Shown here: one piece after another, positions 8,278-15,850 of the stretch | Layout of the letters: every line of letters starts with the position of its first letter | How positions within the stretch are numbered: the first letter of the stretch is position 1 | Assembly: GCF_002338065.1 (NCBI RefSeq) | Contig: NZ_DDHJ01000002.1 | Span: 69,320 to 133,319, forward strand | DNA from: Pseudomonas sp. UBA1879 | Lineage (GTDB): Bacteria > Pseudomonadota > Gammaproteobacteria > Pseudomonadales > Pseudomonadaceae | Length of the DNA stretch: 64,000 bases | Direction of reading: 5' to 3' | Position numbers and translations under genes: made by a program | The notes under the pieces: generated by a model | Told to the model about the DNA's origin: nothing | Databases searched by the model: none | Seen by the model: only the letters and a program-made list of their open reading frames with translations

Positions 8278-8967
8278 ATGAACAACTTTGTCTTTGACCC
8301 CCCGCGTATTCACAGCCTGCCTGTGAGCGGTAGCGACGCGCGCTTTCCTGTCGCCCGCGTGTTCTGCCTGGGCCGCAATTATTACTGGGGCGACACCCTC
8401 AACGCCGTGCGCGAAGTCCCGGCATTCTTCATGAAGCCCGCGACGTCGGTAATCGACGCCGTCGGTGAGCTGGATTTTCCGACCCAGACCGAGCAGTTCT
8501 GTCACGAAATCGAACTGGTGGTCGCCGTCGGCAAAGACGGCTTCGAGATCAGCGAGGCGCAGGCTCTGGACCACGTCTGGGGCTATGCCGCAGGCCTGGA
8601 CCTGACCCGGCGCGATCTGCAAATGGCGGCCAAAGCGGTCGGCAACCCGTGGGAGCCTGCGAAGGCGTTCGACGGTTCTGCGCCGATCACGCCGATCAAG
8701 CCCGCCACTGCTGACGGCCATCCGACACAGGGCGCGATCTGGCTCAGGGTCAACGGCGTCGAACGTCAGCGCTCGGACCTCGACAGCCAGATCTGGTCAG
8801 TGAGCGAAATCATCAGCCAGCTTTCCCATTCCGTCGGCCTGCGCGCCGGAGATTTGATCATGACCGGCACACCGCCTGGCGTCGCAGCGCTTCAGACGGG
8901 GGACGTGATCAACGCGGGCATCACCGGCATCGGCGAACTGGAAATGCGCGTCGGCAGCCGTCGCTGA
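8278..8967 (+). CDS. Fumarylacetoacetate hydrolase family protein (fumarylpyruvate hydrolase-like)
   Basis: A 229-aa FAH-superfamily enzyme, a single-domain form of normal length. Family landmarks are the N-terminal FCLGRNYYWGD, the pocket FFMKPATSVI, the metal ligand set in HEIELVVAVGKDG and later GYAAGLDLTRRDLQ, and MTGTPPGV near the end. Members cleave or hydrolyse C-C bonds in diketo or acylpyruvate acids using Mg or Mn; this one most resembles fumarylpyruvate hydrolases. AAGGGAA precedes the start. With the SDR and the 2-hydroxyacid dehydrogenase it forms a small catabolic set, possibly the final cleavage step. The exact substrate is unknown. Confidence 0.85.
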   Translation: MNNFVFDPPRIHSLPVSGSDARFPVARVFCLGRNYYWGDTLNAVREVPAFFMKPATSVIDAVGELDFPTQTEQFCHEIELVVAVGKDGFEISEAQALDHVWGYAAGLDLTRRDLQMAAKAVGNPWEPAKAFDGSAPITPIKPATADGHPTQGAIWLRVNGVERQRSDLDSQIWSVSEIISQLSHSVGLRAGDLIMTGTPPGVAALQTGDVINAGITGIGELEMRVGSRR

Positions 8968-9012
8968 CTGACCCGCGCCACACGCAATCAGACACGCAAC
9001 AGGAGAACAATA

Positions 9013-9777
9013 ATGACTGAACAATCCCTCGCAAAAATCGCTTTGGTCACCGGCGCAGGCAGTGGCATCGGTCGCGCCGTGGCACTGGGGCTGCTGGAAG
9101 ACGGCTACAAGGTCGTCGTCACCGGACGCCGCATCGAACCGCTGGAAGAACTCGTGGCCCTCGCCCGCGAGCAGGGCGGCGAAGCGCTGGCGGTCTCCAC
9201 CGACGTGCGCGATCCGGCCAGCGTCGACACGCTGTTCGCGACCATTGACGAGGTTTACGGCCGACTCGACGTTGTCTTCAACAACGCGGGTGTCAACGCT
9301 CCTGCGGTGCCGATGGACGAGTTGCCGGTCGAGAAATGGCTGAGCGTGATCGACACCAACGTCACCGGCGTTTTCCTCTGCAGCCGTGGCGCGTTCGGCT
9401 TGATGCGCAAGCAGTCGCCGCAAGGGGGCCGGATCATCAACAACGGTTCGATTTCCGCCCATGTGCCGCGGCCGTTCACCGCGCCGTACACGGCCAGCAA
9501 ACACGCGGTGTTGGGCCTCACCAAGAGCCTCGCGCTGGATGGCCGCGAATTCAACATCGCTTGCAGCCAGATCGACATCGGCAACGCATTGACCGAGCTG
9601 TCGGTGCGCATGACCAAGGGCGTGCGCCAGGCCAATGGCTCGATAGCGGTAGAGCCGATGATCGACGTCAAACACATCGCCGACGCCGTGCGCTACATCT
9701 CGGCGCTGCCACTGTCGGCCAACGTGCTGAACATGACCGTCATGGCGACCAACATGCCTTTCGTGGGCCGTGGTTGA
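9013..9777 (+). CDS. SDR-family oxidoreductase
   Basis: A 254-aa classical short-chain dehydrogenase/reductase, cytoplasmic. It shows the cofactor loop TGAGSGIG (residues 14-21), NNAG, catalytic Ser in NNGSISAH and the YxxxK pair in PYTASKHA. The residues after the second beta strand (TGRR) favour NADP(H), but I would not insist. AGGAG precedes the ATG by about 7 nt. It lies 45 nt behind the FAH-family gene and 33 nt before the dehydrogenase gene, so the three probably form one operon. It likely oxidises a sugar or hydroxy acid imported by the MFS permease. Confidence 0.88.
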   Translation: MTEQSLAKIALVTGAGSGIGRAVALGLLEDGYKVVVTGRRIEPLEELVALAREQGGEALAVSTDVRDPASVDTLFATIDEVYGRLDVVFNNAGVNAPAVPMDELPVEKWLSVIDTNVTGVFLCSRGAFGLMRKQSPQGGRIINNGSISAHVPRPFTAPYTASKHAVLGLTKSLALDGREFNIACSQIDIGNALTELSVRMTKGVRQANGSIAVEPMIDVKHIADAVRYISALPLSANVLNMTVMATNMPFVGRG

Positions 9778-9810
9778 TCCTTTTTGCCTTCTGATGCAAG
9801 CGAGACTTCG

Positions 9811-10764
9811 ATGAAACCTGAAATCCTGCAACTGAGCCCGATCCTCATCCCCGACATCAACGCGCGGTTGAATGCGCTCTACACCGTGCGCCCGTATTTT
9901 CAACAAACCGACAAGGCGGCGTACCTGGCCAAGCACGGCGCTCACATCCGCGGCGTTGTCACGGGCGGACATACGGGCATCACGCGGGCGGTGATGGAGC
10001 AACTGCCCAAGGTCGAGGTGATCGCGGTCAATGGCGTTGGAACCGATGCCGTCGATCTGGCGTACGCCCGTGATCGCGGCATTCGCGTGACTGCAACGAT
10101 TGGCGCGCTGACCGAAGACGTCGCGGACCTCGCCATCGGCCTGTTGATCTCGGCCTGTCGCGGGTTGGGAACAGGCGACCGCTACGTGCGTTCCGGCGAG
10201 TGGGCCAGAACCGCTACGCCACTGGTGCCGTTGCCTTTGGCGCGTCAGTTCAGCGGCATGCGCGTGGGCATCGTGGGGCTGGGGCGGGTCGGGCGTGCCG
10301 TGGCCACCCGAGCCGCGGCGTTCGGGTGCCCGATCCGCTACACCGACCTCAATGCAATGAGCGACGTGCCTTACACCTTCGTCAGCGATCTGGTGGAGCT
10401 GGCCCGTCAAAGCGACGCACTGATCGTCGCAGCGGCAGCCGACAAAGCCAAAGGCATCATCAACGCCCGGGTGCTGGAAGCGTTGGGCGCGCAGGGGTAT
10501 CTGATCAACGTCGCGCGGGGCAGCCTGGTCAACGAGCCAGACCTCGTCGCCGCCTTGCAATCGGGATTAATCGCTGGCGCCGGGCTGGACGTGTTCGTCG
10601 ATGAGCCAAACGTGCCCGACGTGTTGTTCGGGCTGGAAACCGTCATCCTCCAACCCCATCGCGCCAGCGCCACCGTGCAGACGCGTACCAAGATGGGCGA
10701 GATGGTATTGGCGAGTCTGGCGGCAGTTCTGGAGGGTAAGGAGCCGGTTGGCGCCGTCGCATAG
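9811..10764 (+). CDS. D-isomer-specific 2-hydroxyacid dehydrogenase
   Basis: A 317-aa NAD(P)-dependent dehydrogenase or 2-ketoacid reductase. The nucleotide-binding glycine motif is VGIVGLGRVGRAVA, and catalytic residues lie in INVARGSLVNE (Arg), DVFVDEPNVP (Glu) and LQPHRASAT (His). It resembles the glyoxylate/hydroxypyruvate reductase subgroup. The start at 9811 follows the SDR stop by 33 nt; an in-frame start at 9784 would add nine residues without a better ribosome-binding site. It is the last gene of the catabolic cluster. Its role could be to reduce or oxidise a 2-keto/2-hydroxy acid intermediate. Confidence 0.88.
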   Translation: MKPEILQLSPILIPDINARLNALYTVRPYFQQTDKAAYLAKHGAHIRGVVTGGHTGITRAVMEQLPKVEVIAVNGVGTDAVDLAYARDRGIRVTATIGALTEDVADLAIGLLISACRGLGTGDRYVRSGEWARTATPLVPLPLARQFSGMRVGIVGLGRVGRAVATRAAAFGCPIRYTDLNAMSDVPYTFVSDLVELARQSDALIVAAAADKAKGIINARVLEALGAQGYLINVARGSLVNEPDLVAALQSGLIAGAGLDVFVDEPNVPDVLFGLETVILQPHRASATVQTRTKMGEMVLASLAAVLEGKEPVGAVA

Positions 10765-10790
10765 ATTTTGCCGACTCCGCTGGTCATTCC

Positions 10791-10813
10791 GGAGCCGGCT
10801 TGCTGGCGAAATC
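10791..10813. repeat. Single REP arm, GCCGGCTTGCTGGCGAA family
   Basis: GGAGCCGGCTTGCTGGCGAA appears here without a partner arm. The complete doublets of the same family are at 25601-25686 and 57345-57434. Confidence 0.7.
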
Positions 10814-10889
10814 GGTGCATGAGTCATCTCAACTGTCACTGGCTCGCCGCATTCGCCAACACGCCGGCCCCGACGCCCTTCGGGCAGAA

Positions 10890-11789
10890 TCAAAACCTCG
10901 CCGACCCCAACGCCAGTTCCGCGACCAGAAAATCAATGAACGCCCGAGTTTTCAATGGCACTCGGCGCGCCGAGGGGTACACCGCATTCACCGAAATCGC
11001 CGGGGCCTGCCAGTCGGTCAACACCGCCTGCAAGCGCCCCTCCGCCACGGCTCGTTCGACGATGAAGTTGGGCAACAACGCGATGCCCATTCCCCCCACC
11101 GCCGCCTGAGCCAGAATGTCGCCATTGTTCGCGTGCAACGGCCCACTGACCGTGACACGTTGCGTCTCTTTGCCGTTGCACAGTTGCAGGCTGATCCCGC
11201 TTTGCAGGTAGCCGTAACTGAGAAAAGGGTGATTCGCCAGGTCTTTCGGCGTCTGCGGCGCGCCATGTTTGGCGAGGTATCCAGGCGACGCGACCATCAG
11301 CCGAGGCGCGGGCGCCAGCGATCGCGCCACCAGCGAGGAGTCCGGCAGACTGGCGATGCGGATCGTCACGTCAAAGCCGCCTTTCACCGGGTCGACCTGT
11401 TGATCGCTGAGCACCACCTGCAACTCGACATTCGGGTGCAGCGCATTGAACCGCGGAATCAACGGCCCCAGCCGACTCAGTCCGAACGACATCGGCGCGT
11501 TGACCCGCAACACCCCGCGAATCTCGCCCATGCCCGTGCGCGCCCGTTGTTCGGCTTCGTCCAAAGCCGCAATGACATCGCGACAGGCGTCGTAGTACTC
11601 CGCCCCGGCTTCAGTCAGATGCAGGCTGCGCGTTGTGCGTTGCAGCAACTGCACGCCAATCGCCTCTTCCAGCGCCTGAATCTGTTTGCTGACTTTCGAG
11701 CGCGGTACGTCCAGCGCGCGGGCAGCTGCAGCGAACCCGTTAGCACCTACGGTGGCAACAAACGCGCGCATGCATTCGATGCGATCCAT
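10890..11789 (-). CDS. LysR-family transcriptional regulator
   Basis: A 299-aa regulator. The N-terminal winged helix-turn-helix covers residues 1-60 (MRAFVATVGANGFAAAARAL, SKVSKQIQALEEAIG, LLQRTTRSLHLTEAG). A periplasmic-binding-protein-like effector domain follows, with LRVNAPMSFGLSRLGPLIP and GGMGIALLPNFIV as its usual strands. The start at 11789 gives the standard N-terminus MDRIECMRAF; the 34 further upstream codons are not family-like. It is divergent from the isochorismatase-like gene at 11944, so it probably controls that gene. It belongs to the CrgA/AaeR-like branch by general appearance; its effector is unknown. Confidence 0.9.
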   Translation of the reverse strand: MDRIECMRAFVATVGANGFAAAARALDVPRSKVSKQIQALEEAIGVQLLQRTTRSLHLTEAGAEYYDACRDVIAALDEAEQRARTGMGEIRGVLRVNAPMSFGLSRLGPLIPRFNALHPNVELQVVLSDQQVDPVKGGFDVTIRIASLPDSSLVARSLAPAPRLMVASPGYLAKHGAPQTPKDLANHPFLSYGYLQSGISLQLCNGKETQRVTVSGPLHANNGDILAQAAVGGMGIALLPNFIVERAVAEGRLQAVLTDWQAPAISVNAVYPSARRVPLKTRAFIDFLVAELALGSARF

Positions 11790-11943
11790 GAGCGTTCCTA
11801 TTTTGGAAACAATGAGTCTCAATTCTAAGGGATTGTCCCGATACCGCCCAGTCCGTAGATTGGCCCCCAAGCCAGCAAGCAAACAGCGCAACGCGCTCTA
11901 GCGGCTAACCCTACGACCCTTATCGAATCCAGAGGAACATGCC

Positions 11944-12588
11944 ATGTCTATCCGCGAACTGCTGAACCCGACCAATGCTGCACTGATTCTGATCGACCAC
12001 CAGCCTCAGATGGCCTTCGGCGTGCAGTCGATCGATCGCCAAACCTTGAAGAACAACACCGTGGGCCTGGCCAAAGCCGCCAAAATCTTCAACGTGCCAA
12101 CGATCTACACCTCGGTCGAAACCCAGAGCTTCAGTGGTTACATTTGGCCAGAACTGCTGGCCGTGCACCCGGACCAACAGCCTATCGAGCGCACCTCGAT
12201 GAACTCCTGGGAAGACAAGAAACTGGTCGACGCCGTCAAAGCGACCGGTCGCAAGAAGCTGATCATCGCCGCCCTTTGGACCGAGGTCTGCCTGAACTTC
12301 CCAACCCTCGACGCACTGGCGGAAGGCTACGAGGTTTACATCGTCACCGATGCTTCGGGCGGCACCACCAAAGAAGCCCACGACATGTCTGTGCAACGCA
12401 TGATTCAGGCAGGCGCGGTCCCAGTGACCTGGCAACAAGTGCTGCTCGAATTCCAACGCGATTGGGCACACAAAGAGACTTACGAAGCGGTCATGCAACT
12501 GGTGCTCGAACACAGCGGCGCCTACGGCATGGGTGTCGACTACGCCTACACCATGGTCCACGGCGCACCACAGCGTCAGGTGAGCTAA
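11944..12588 (+). CDS. Isochorismatase-like cysteine hydrolase, YcaC-related
   Basis: A 214-aa hydrolase of the isochorismatase superfamily. The predicted catalytic triad is Asp18 in ALILIDHQPQMAF, a central Lys in the KKLIIAALWTE region, and Cys in WTEVCLNFPT. The pattern and length match YcaC-type hydrolases rather than true isochorismatases. GAGGAACATG precedes the start. It is divergent from a LysR gene. The last 34 bases of the gene are the beginning of a 158-bp unit repeated in tandem immediately downstream, so the stop-codon region has been duplicated. The substrate is unknown; family members act on amides or on nothing yet identified. Confidence 0.88.
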   Translation: MSIRELLNPTNAALILIDHQPQMAFGVQSIDRQTLKNNTVGLAKAAKIFNVPTIYTSVETQSFSGYIWPELLAVHPDQQPIERTSMNSWEDKKLVDAVKATGRKKLIIAALWTEVCLNFPTLDALAEGYEVYIVTDASGGTTKEAHDMSVQRMIQAGAVPVTWQQVLLEFQRDWAHKETYEAVMQLVLEHSGAYGMGVDYAYTMVHGAPQRQVS

Positions 12589-12872
12589 CTCACACGGTTT
12601 GGTGAAGCTTCCTACCCGATGGCGCGAATGAACCTGCGCCATCGTCACAGTGGTGGTGTCCAGCTTGGAGCCGATTCTGTAGGAGGCGCCGGAGGCACGA
12701 CGACAGCGATCTGGTCCACGGCGCACCACAGCGTCAGGTGAGCTAACTCACACGGTTTGGCAAAGCTTCCCACCCGATGGCGCGAATGAACCTGCGCCAT
12801 CGTGGCAGTGGTGGTGTCCAGCTTGGAGCCGATTCTGTAGGAGACGCCGGAGGCACGACGGCAGCGATCTGG
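12555..12872. repeat. 158-bp tandem duplication covering the 3' end of the isochorismatase gene
   Basis: Unit 1 (12555-12712) and unit 2 (12713-12870) align end to end with about seven mismatches, and two more bases match beyond unit 2. Each copy starts inside the hydrolase coding sequence (GGTCCACGGCGCACC), includes its stop codon, a stem-loop GATGGCGC/GCGCCATC and a REP-like GATTCTGTAGGAG segment. It fills the 335-bp gap before yacG, which otherwise holds nothing I can name. Confidence 0.92.
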
Positions 12873-12923
12873 CGCGAAGCGGCAGCAAATCCAGCGAATA
12901 CGCTGCCTCTGACACCCCTGCGA

Positions 12924-13130
12924 TCAATGCTGCTTCGGCTCGAATTCTCCGGAAAACAACTCATCCTCCGCGTCCGGCGCCACTGGAATCGCATGCTCTT
13001 CCGACGCCCACGCGCCCAGATCGATCAGTTTGCAGCGGTCAGAACAGAACGGTCGAAATTTGCTCTCGGGCGTCCATTCGACAGGCGCCCCGCAGGTTGG
13101 ACAATCGACGGTCATTGGTTGGCTCATCAT
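12924..13130 (-). CDS. yacG: DNA gyrase inhibitor YacG
   Basis: A 68-aa zinc-binding protein that binds GyrB and inhibits gyrase in Escherichia coli. The four zinc ligands are visible as CPTCG (residues 10-13) and CSDRC (29-33), followed by the conserved KLIDLGAWASEE. The acidic tail is typical. Its start codon overlaps the coaE stop by 4 nt (ATGA), so it is translationally coupled to coaE, as in Pseudomonas aeruginosa. Confidence 0.93.
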   Translation of the reverse strand: MMSQPMTVDCPTCGAPVEWTPESKFRPFCSDRCKLIDLGAWASEEHAIPVAPDAEDELFSGEFEPKQH

Positions 13131-13759
13131 TGGCCTCCACGCAAAGTCAGGTAAAAGTGATGCAGTCGCTCGACCTCGCTTCTCAGCCAGATCGGGTCGC
13201 GGTCGTTGACGATCACATCGTCTGCCCGACTCAGTCGCTCCTCGCGACTCGCCTGCGCCTTGAGGATCGCCCGGACCTGCGCCTCGTTGGTCTTGTCGCG
13301 AAGCACTGTGCGCTCGATCTGCACCGCCTCCGGCACATCGATCACCAACACACGTTGCACCATCTGATGCTGCGTTGTTTCAAGCAACAGCGGCGACACC
13401 AGAATCGCGTAGGGCGACTCAGCGCGGGCCAGGTATTGGCGGATTTCCTCACGAATCAACGGGTGTAGGAGCCCTTCGAGCCAGACCCGCTGCTGAGGGT
13501 CATTGAAAATCAGCTCTCGCAACGCGCCACGGTTCAGCGTGCCATCGGCCTGCAGCACACCTTCACCGAAATGCTCGGCAATCTGCGCCAGGGCAGGGCG
13601 CCCAGGCTCAACCACCCAACGCGCGGCATTATCGGCATCCACCAAATGAACGCCCAGATCGACGAAACACTGCGCCGCCGCACTCTTGCCGCTGCCAATG
13701 CCACCCGTCAGGCCTAGGATCCAGGGGGTTGCAGGTTGCTGCGTGTGAGGAGAGGTCAT
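13127..13759 (-). CDS. coaE: Dephospho-CoA kinase
   Basis: Last enzyme of coenzyme A synthesis: it phosphorylates the 3'-hydroxyl of dephospho-CoA with ATP. It has 210 aa, a normal length. The P-loop GLTGGIGSGKSAAA begins about residue 16; LVDADNAAR and the lid segment LRDKTNEAQ are further family markers. It overlaps pilD by 4 nt upstream and yacG by 4 nt downstream, so the three genes form one translationally coupled end of the pil operon. Linking a housekeeping CoA gene to the pilus operon is a known arrangement in gammaproteobacteria. Confidence 0.95.
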   Translation of the reverse strand: MTSPHTQQPATPWILGLTGGIGSGKSAAAQCFVDLGVHLVDADNAARWVVEPGRPALAQIAEHFGEGVLQADGTLNRGALRELIFNDPQQRVWLEGLLHPLIREEIRQYLARAESPYAILVSPLLLETTQHQMVQRVLVIDVPEAVQIERTVLRDKTNEAQVRAILKAQASREERLSRADDVIVNDRDPIWLRSEVERLHHFYLTLRGGQ

Positions 13760-14628
13760 CTGAAGCCAGCGATCTGCAAATATGAAGTCGTTATTTGATC
13801 ACCCCAGAGCAAGGCGATCCACCCCGCAATCGCCAGATACGGCCCGAACGGGATCGGCGTACTCGTCTCGACATTGCGCAAACGCAGCAAAATCAGGCCT
13901 AACACCGCGCCGACAATCGACGACAACAAAATCGTCAACGGCAAAATCTGCCAGCCACCCCAAGCGCCCAGCATCGACAGCAACTTGAAATCGCCATAAC
14001 CCATGCCTTCCTTGCCCGTGATCAGCTTGAACAGCCAAAACACCCCCCACAACACCAAATACCCCGCCACCGCGCCCCACAGCGCATCGGAAAGCGAAGC
14101 GAAAAGCCCGAACGCATTGACGATCAACCCCAACCACAGCAGCGGCAACACAATTGCATCCGGCAGTAATTGGTGATCGGCGTCGATCAAACTCATCGCC
14201 AACAACCCCCAACTTAACACCAACACTGCGCCCGCCTGCCAACCGAAACCGAAATGCCAGGCGACATACGCCGACATTACCCCGCACGTCAGCTCGACCA
14301 GCGGATAGCGTTTGCTGATCGGCGCCTTGCAGCTCGAACACTTCCCGCCCAAAACCAGGTAGCTAATGACCGGCAGATTCTCCCATGCGCGGATCTTGTG
14401 CGAACAATGCGGGCATCGGGAGCGGGGGAGGAGGAGGTTGAAGGTTTCCGGCGTGGGTTCTGGAGGGAGCTCCAGCACTTCACGGGCCTGGGTTTTCCAG
14501 TCGCGCAGCATCATTTTTGGGAGACGGTAAACGACGACGTTGAGGAAACTGCCGACGAGAAGACCAAGGATTAACGCACAAACGGCGAAGGCCAGCGGGG
14601 AGCTGGCCAGGAAGTCGGGGAGGGACAT
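13756..14628 (-). CDS. pilD: Type IV prepilin peptidase / N-methyltransferase
   Basis: Bifunctional inner-membrane enzyme, 290 aa, that cleaves prepilin and pseudopilin leader peptides and methylates the new N-terminal residue. The cytoplasmic zinc-binding loop has two CxxC pairs (CPHCS, CSSCK). The two catalytic aspartates lie in MSLIDADHQ and GYGDFKLL. Eight hydrophobic segments are expected and visible. It starts 2 nt after pilC. Besides PilA it normally processes the type II secretion pseudopilins. The family assignment is certain. Confidence 0.96.
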   Translation of the reverse strand: MSLPDFLASSPLAFAVCALILGLLVGSFLNVVVYRLPKMMLRDWKTQAREVLELPPEPTPETFNLLLPRSRCPHCSHKIRAWENLPVISYLVLGGKCSSCKAPISKRYPLVELTCGVMSAYVAWHFGFGWQAGAVLVLSWGLLAMSLIDADHQLLPDAIVLPLLWLGLIVNAFGLFASLSDALWGAVAGYLVLWGVFWLFKLITGKEGMGYGDFKLLSMLGAWGGWQILPLTILLSSIVGAVLGLILLRLRNVETSTPIPFGPYLAIAGWIALLWGDQITTSYLQIAGFR

Positions 14629-14630
14629 GG

Positions 14631-15848
14631 TTAGACGACGTTTCCGAGCTGGAAGATGGGGAGGTACATGGCCAGAACAAGGCCACCGACGACCACACCC
14701 AACACCGCCATGATCATCGGCTCCATCAGGCTTGTCAGGCTGTCGACCATGTTATCGACTTCGTCTTCGTAATAAGTAGCAACCTTGTCCAGCATCGAAT
14801 CCAGTGCGCCCGATTCTTCCCCGATGGAGGTCATCTGCACGGCAAGCATCGGAAACACGCCAACACTGCGCATCGAAAAGTTCAGTTGCATGCCGGTGGA
14901 GACATCTTGCTTAACCTTGATCACTGCATTTCTGAAGACAACGTTGCCAGTTGCTCCTGCTACTGAGTCCAAGGCTTCGACCAGAGGAACGCCAGCGGCA
15001 AAAGTTGTGGCGAGTGTGCGCGCGTAGCGAGCTACGGCGGATTTGTAAATCAACGGCCCGATGACGGGAACTTTTAAGAGCGCTTTATCCATCCAGTCCC
15101 GAAACTTCTCGGAGGTTTTATAGGCTCTCCCAAAGGCGAATATCACAAATACAAGCCCAGCCAAGATGAAATACCAGCTGTCTTGGACAAACTGAGAAAG
15201 AGCGACAACCATCTTTGTAAAAGCTGGCAGATCTGCGCCAAAACTCGTGAAAATCGCCTGAAATTGAGGGACAACTTTGATCAGCAGAATTCCCGTAACG
15301 ATGACCGCAACGATAAGAACGGCGATTGGGTAAGTCATGGCTTTTTTGATTTTGGCCTTGAGCTTTTCCGTTTTTTCTTTATAGGTCGCTACGCGGTCCA
15401 ACAGTGATTCCAATGCACCTGCCTGCTCGCCTGCGTCGACAAGGTTGCAAAACAGATCATCAAAATATTGAGGTTTTCTTCTTAACGCCGTTGCGAAACT
15501 ATTACCCGCTGCCACTTCCTGTTTCAGATCATCAACCAGCTTCCGCATGTTTGGGTTTTCGGAGCCTTCGGAAATTATATCGAACGACTGGAGCAGCGGA
15601 ACGCCTGCCTTCATCATGGTTGCCATTTGACGACTGAAGAAGGCAATGTCCAAGGGTTTGATTTTTTTGCCTGCGCCAAAAATCGAAACCGACTTTTTTC
15701 TGACCTTGGTGGGGTTGATGCCCTGCTTACGCAGCTGGGCTTTGATGAGTGCCGGATTATGCCCCGACAATTCACCGGTGACCTTGGTCCCTTTTTTATC
15801 CAGACCTTCCCAGCTATAAACACTGGCTTTTACTACCTTGGTAGCCAT
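14631..15848 (-). CDS. pilC: Type IV pilus inner-membrane platform protein
   Basis: A 405-aa GspF/PilC-family protein that forms the inner-membrane platform on which the assembly ATPase PilB acts. Two cytoplasmic GspF domains each precede transmembrane helices: FFSRQMATMMKAGVPLLQSF about residue 70 and RYARTLATTFAAGVPLVEAL about residue 270. The C-terminal MEPMIMAVLGVVVGGLVLAM is the last helix. It lies 2 nt downstream of pilB and 2 nt upstream of pilD, in one operon transcribed away from pilA. Confidence 0.96.
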   Translation of the reverse strand: MATKVVKASVYSWEGLDKKGTKVTGELSGHNPALIKAQLRKQGINPTKVRKKSVSIFGAGKKIKPLDIAFFSRQMATMMKAGVPLLQSFDIISEGSENPNMRKLVDDLKQEVAAGNSFATALRRKPQYFDDLFCNLVDAGEQAGALESLLDRVATYKEKTEKLKAKIKKAMTYPIAVLIVAVIVTGILLIKVVPQFQAIFTSFGADLPAFTKMVVALSQFVQDSWYFILAGLVFVIFAFGRAYKTSEKFRDWMDKALLKVPVIGPLIYKSAVARYARTLATTFAAGVPLVEALDSVAGATGNVVFRNAVIKVKQDVSTGMQLNFSMRSVGVFPMLAVQMTSIGEESGALDSMLDKVATYYEDEVDNMVDSLTSLMEPMIMAVLGVVVGGLVLAMYLPIFQLGNVV

Positions 15849-15850
15849 GC

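Noticed and set aside
8797..10560. 587-codon open frame antisense to the SDR and dehydrogenase genes
   Set aside because: It is a shadow in high-GC DNA: the opposite strand encodes two clear enzymes, and its composition (Arg, His, Asp, Gln-rich, no family motif) is typical of antisense frames.
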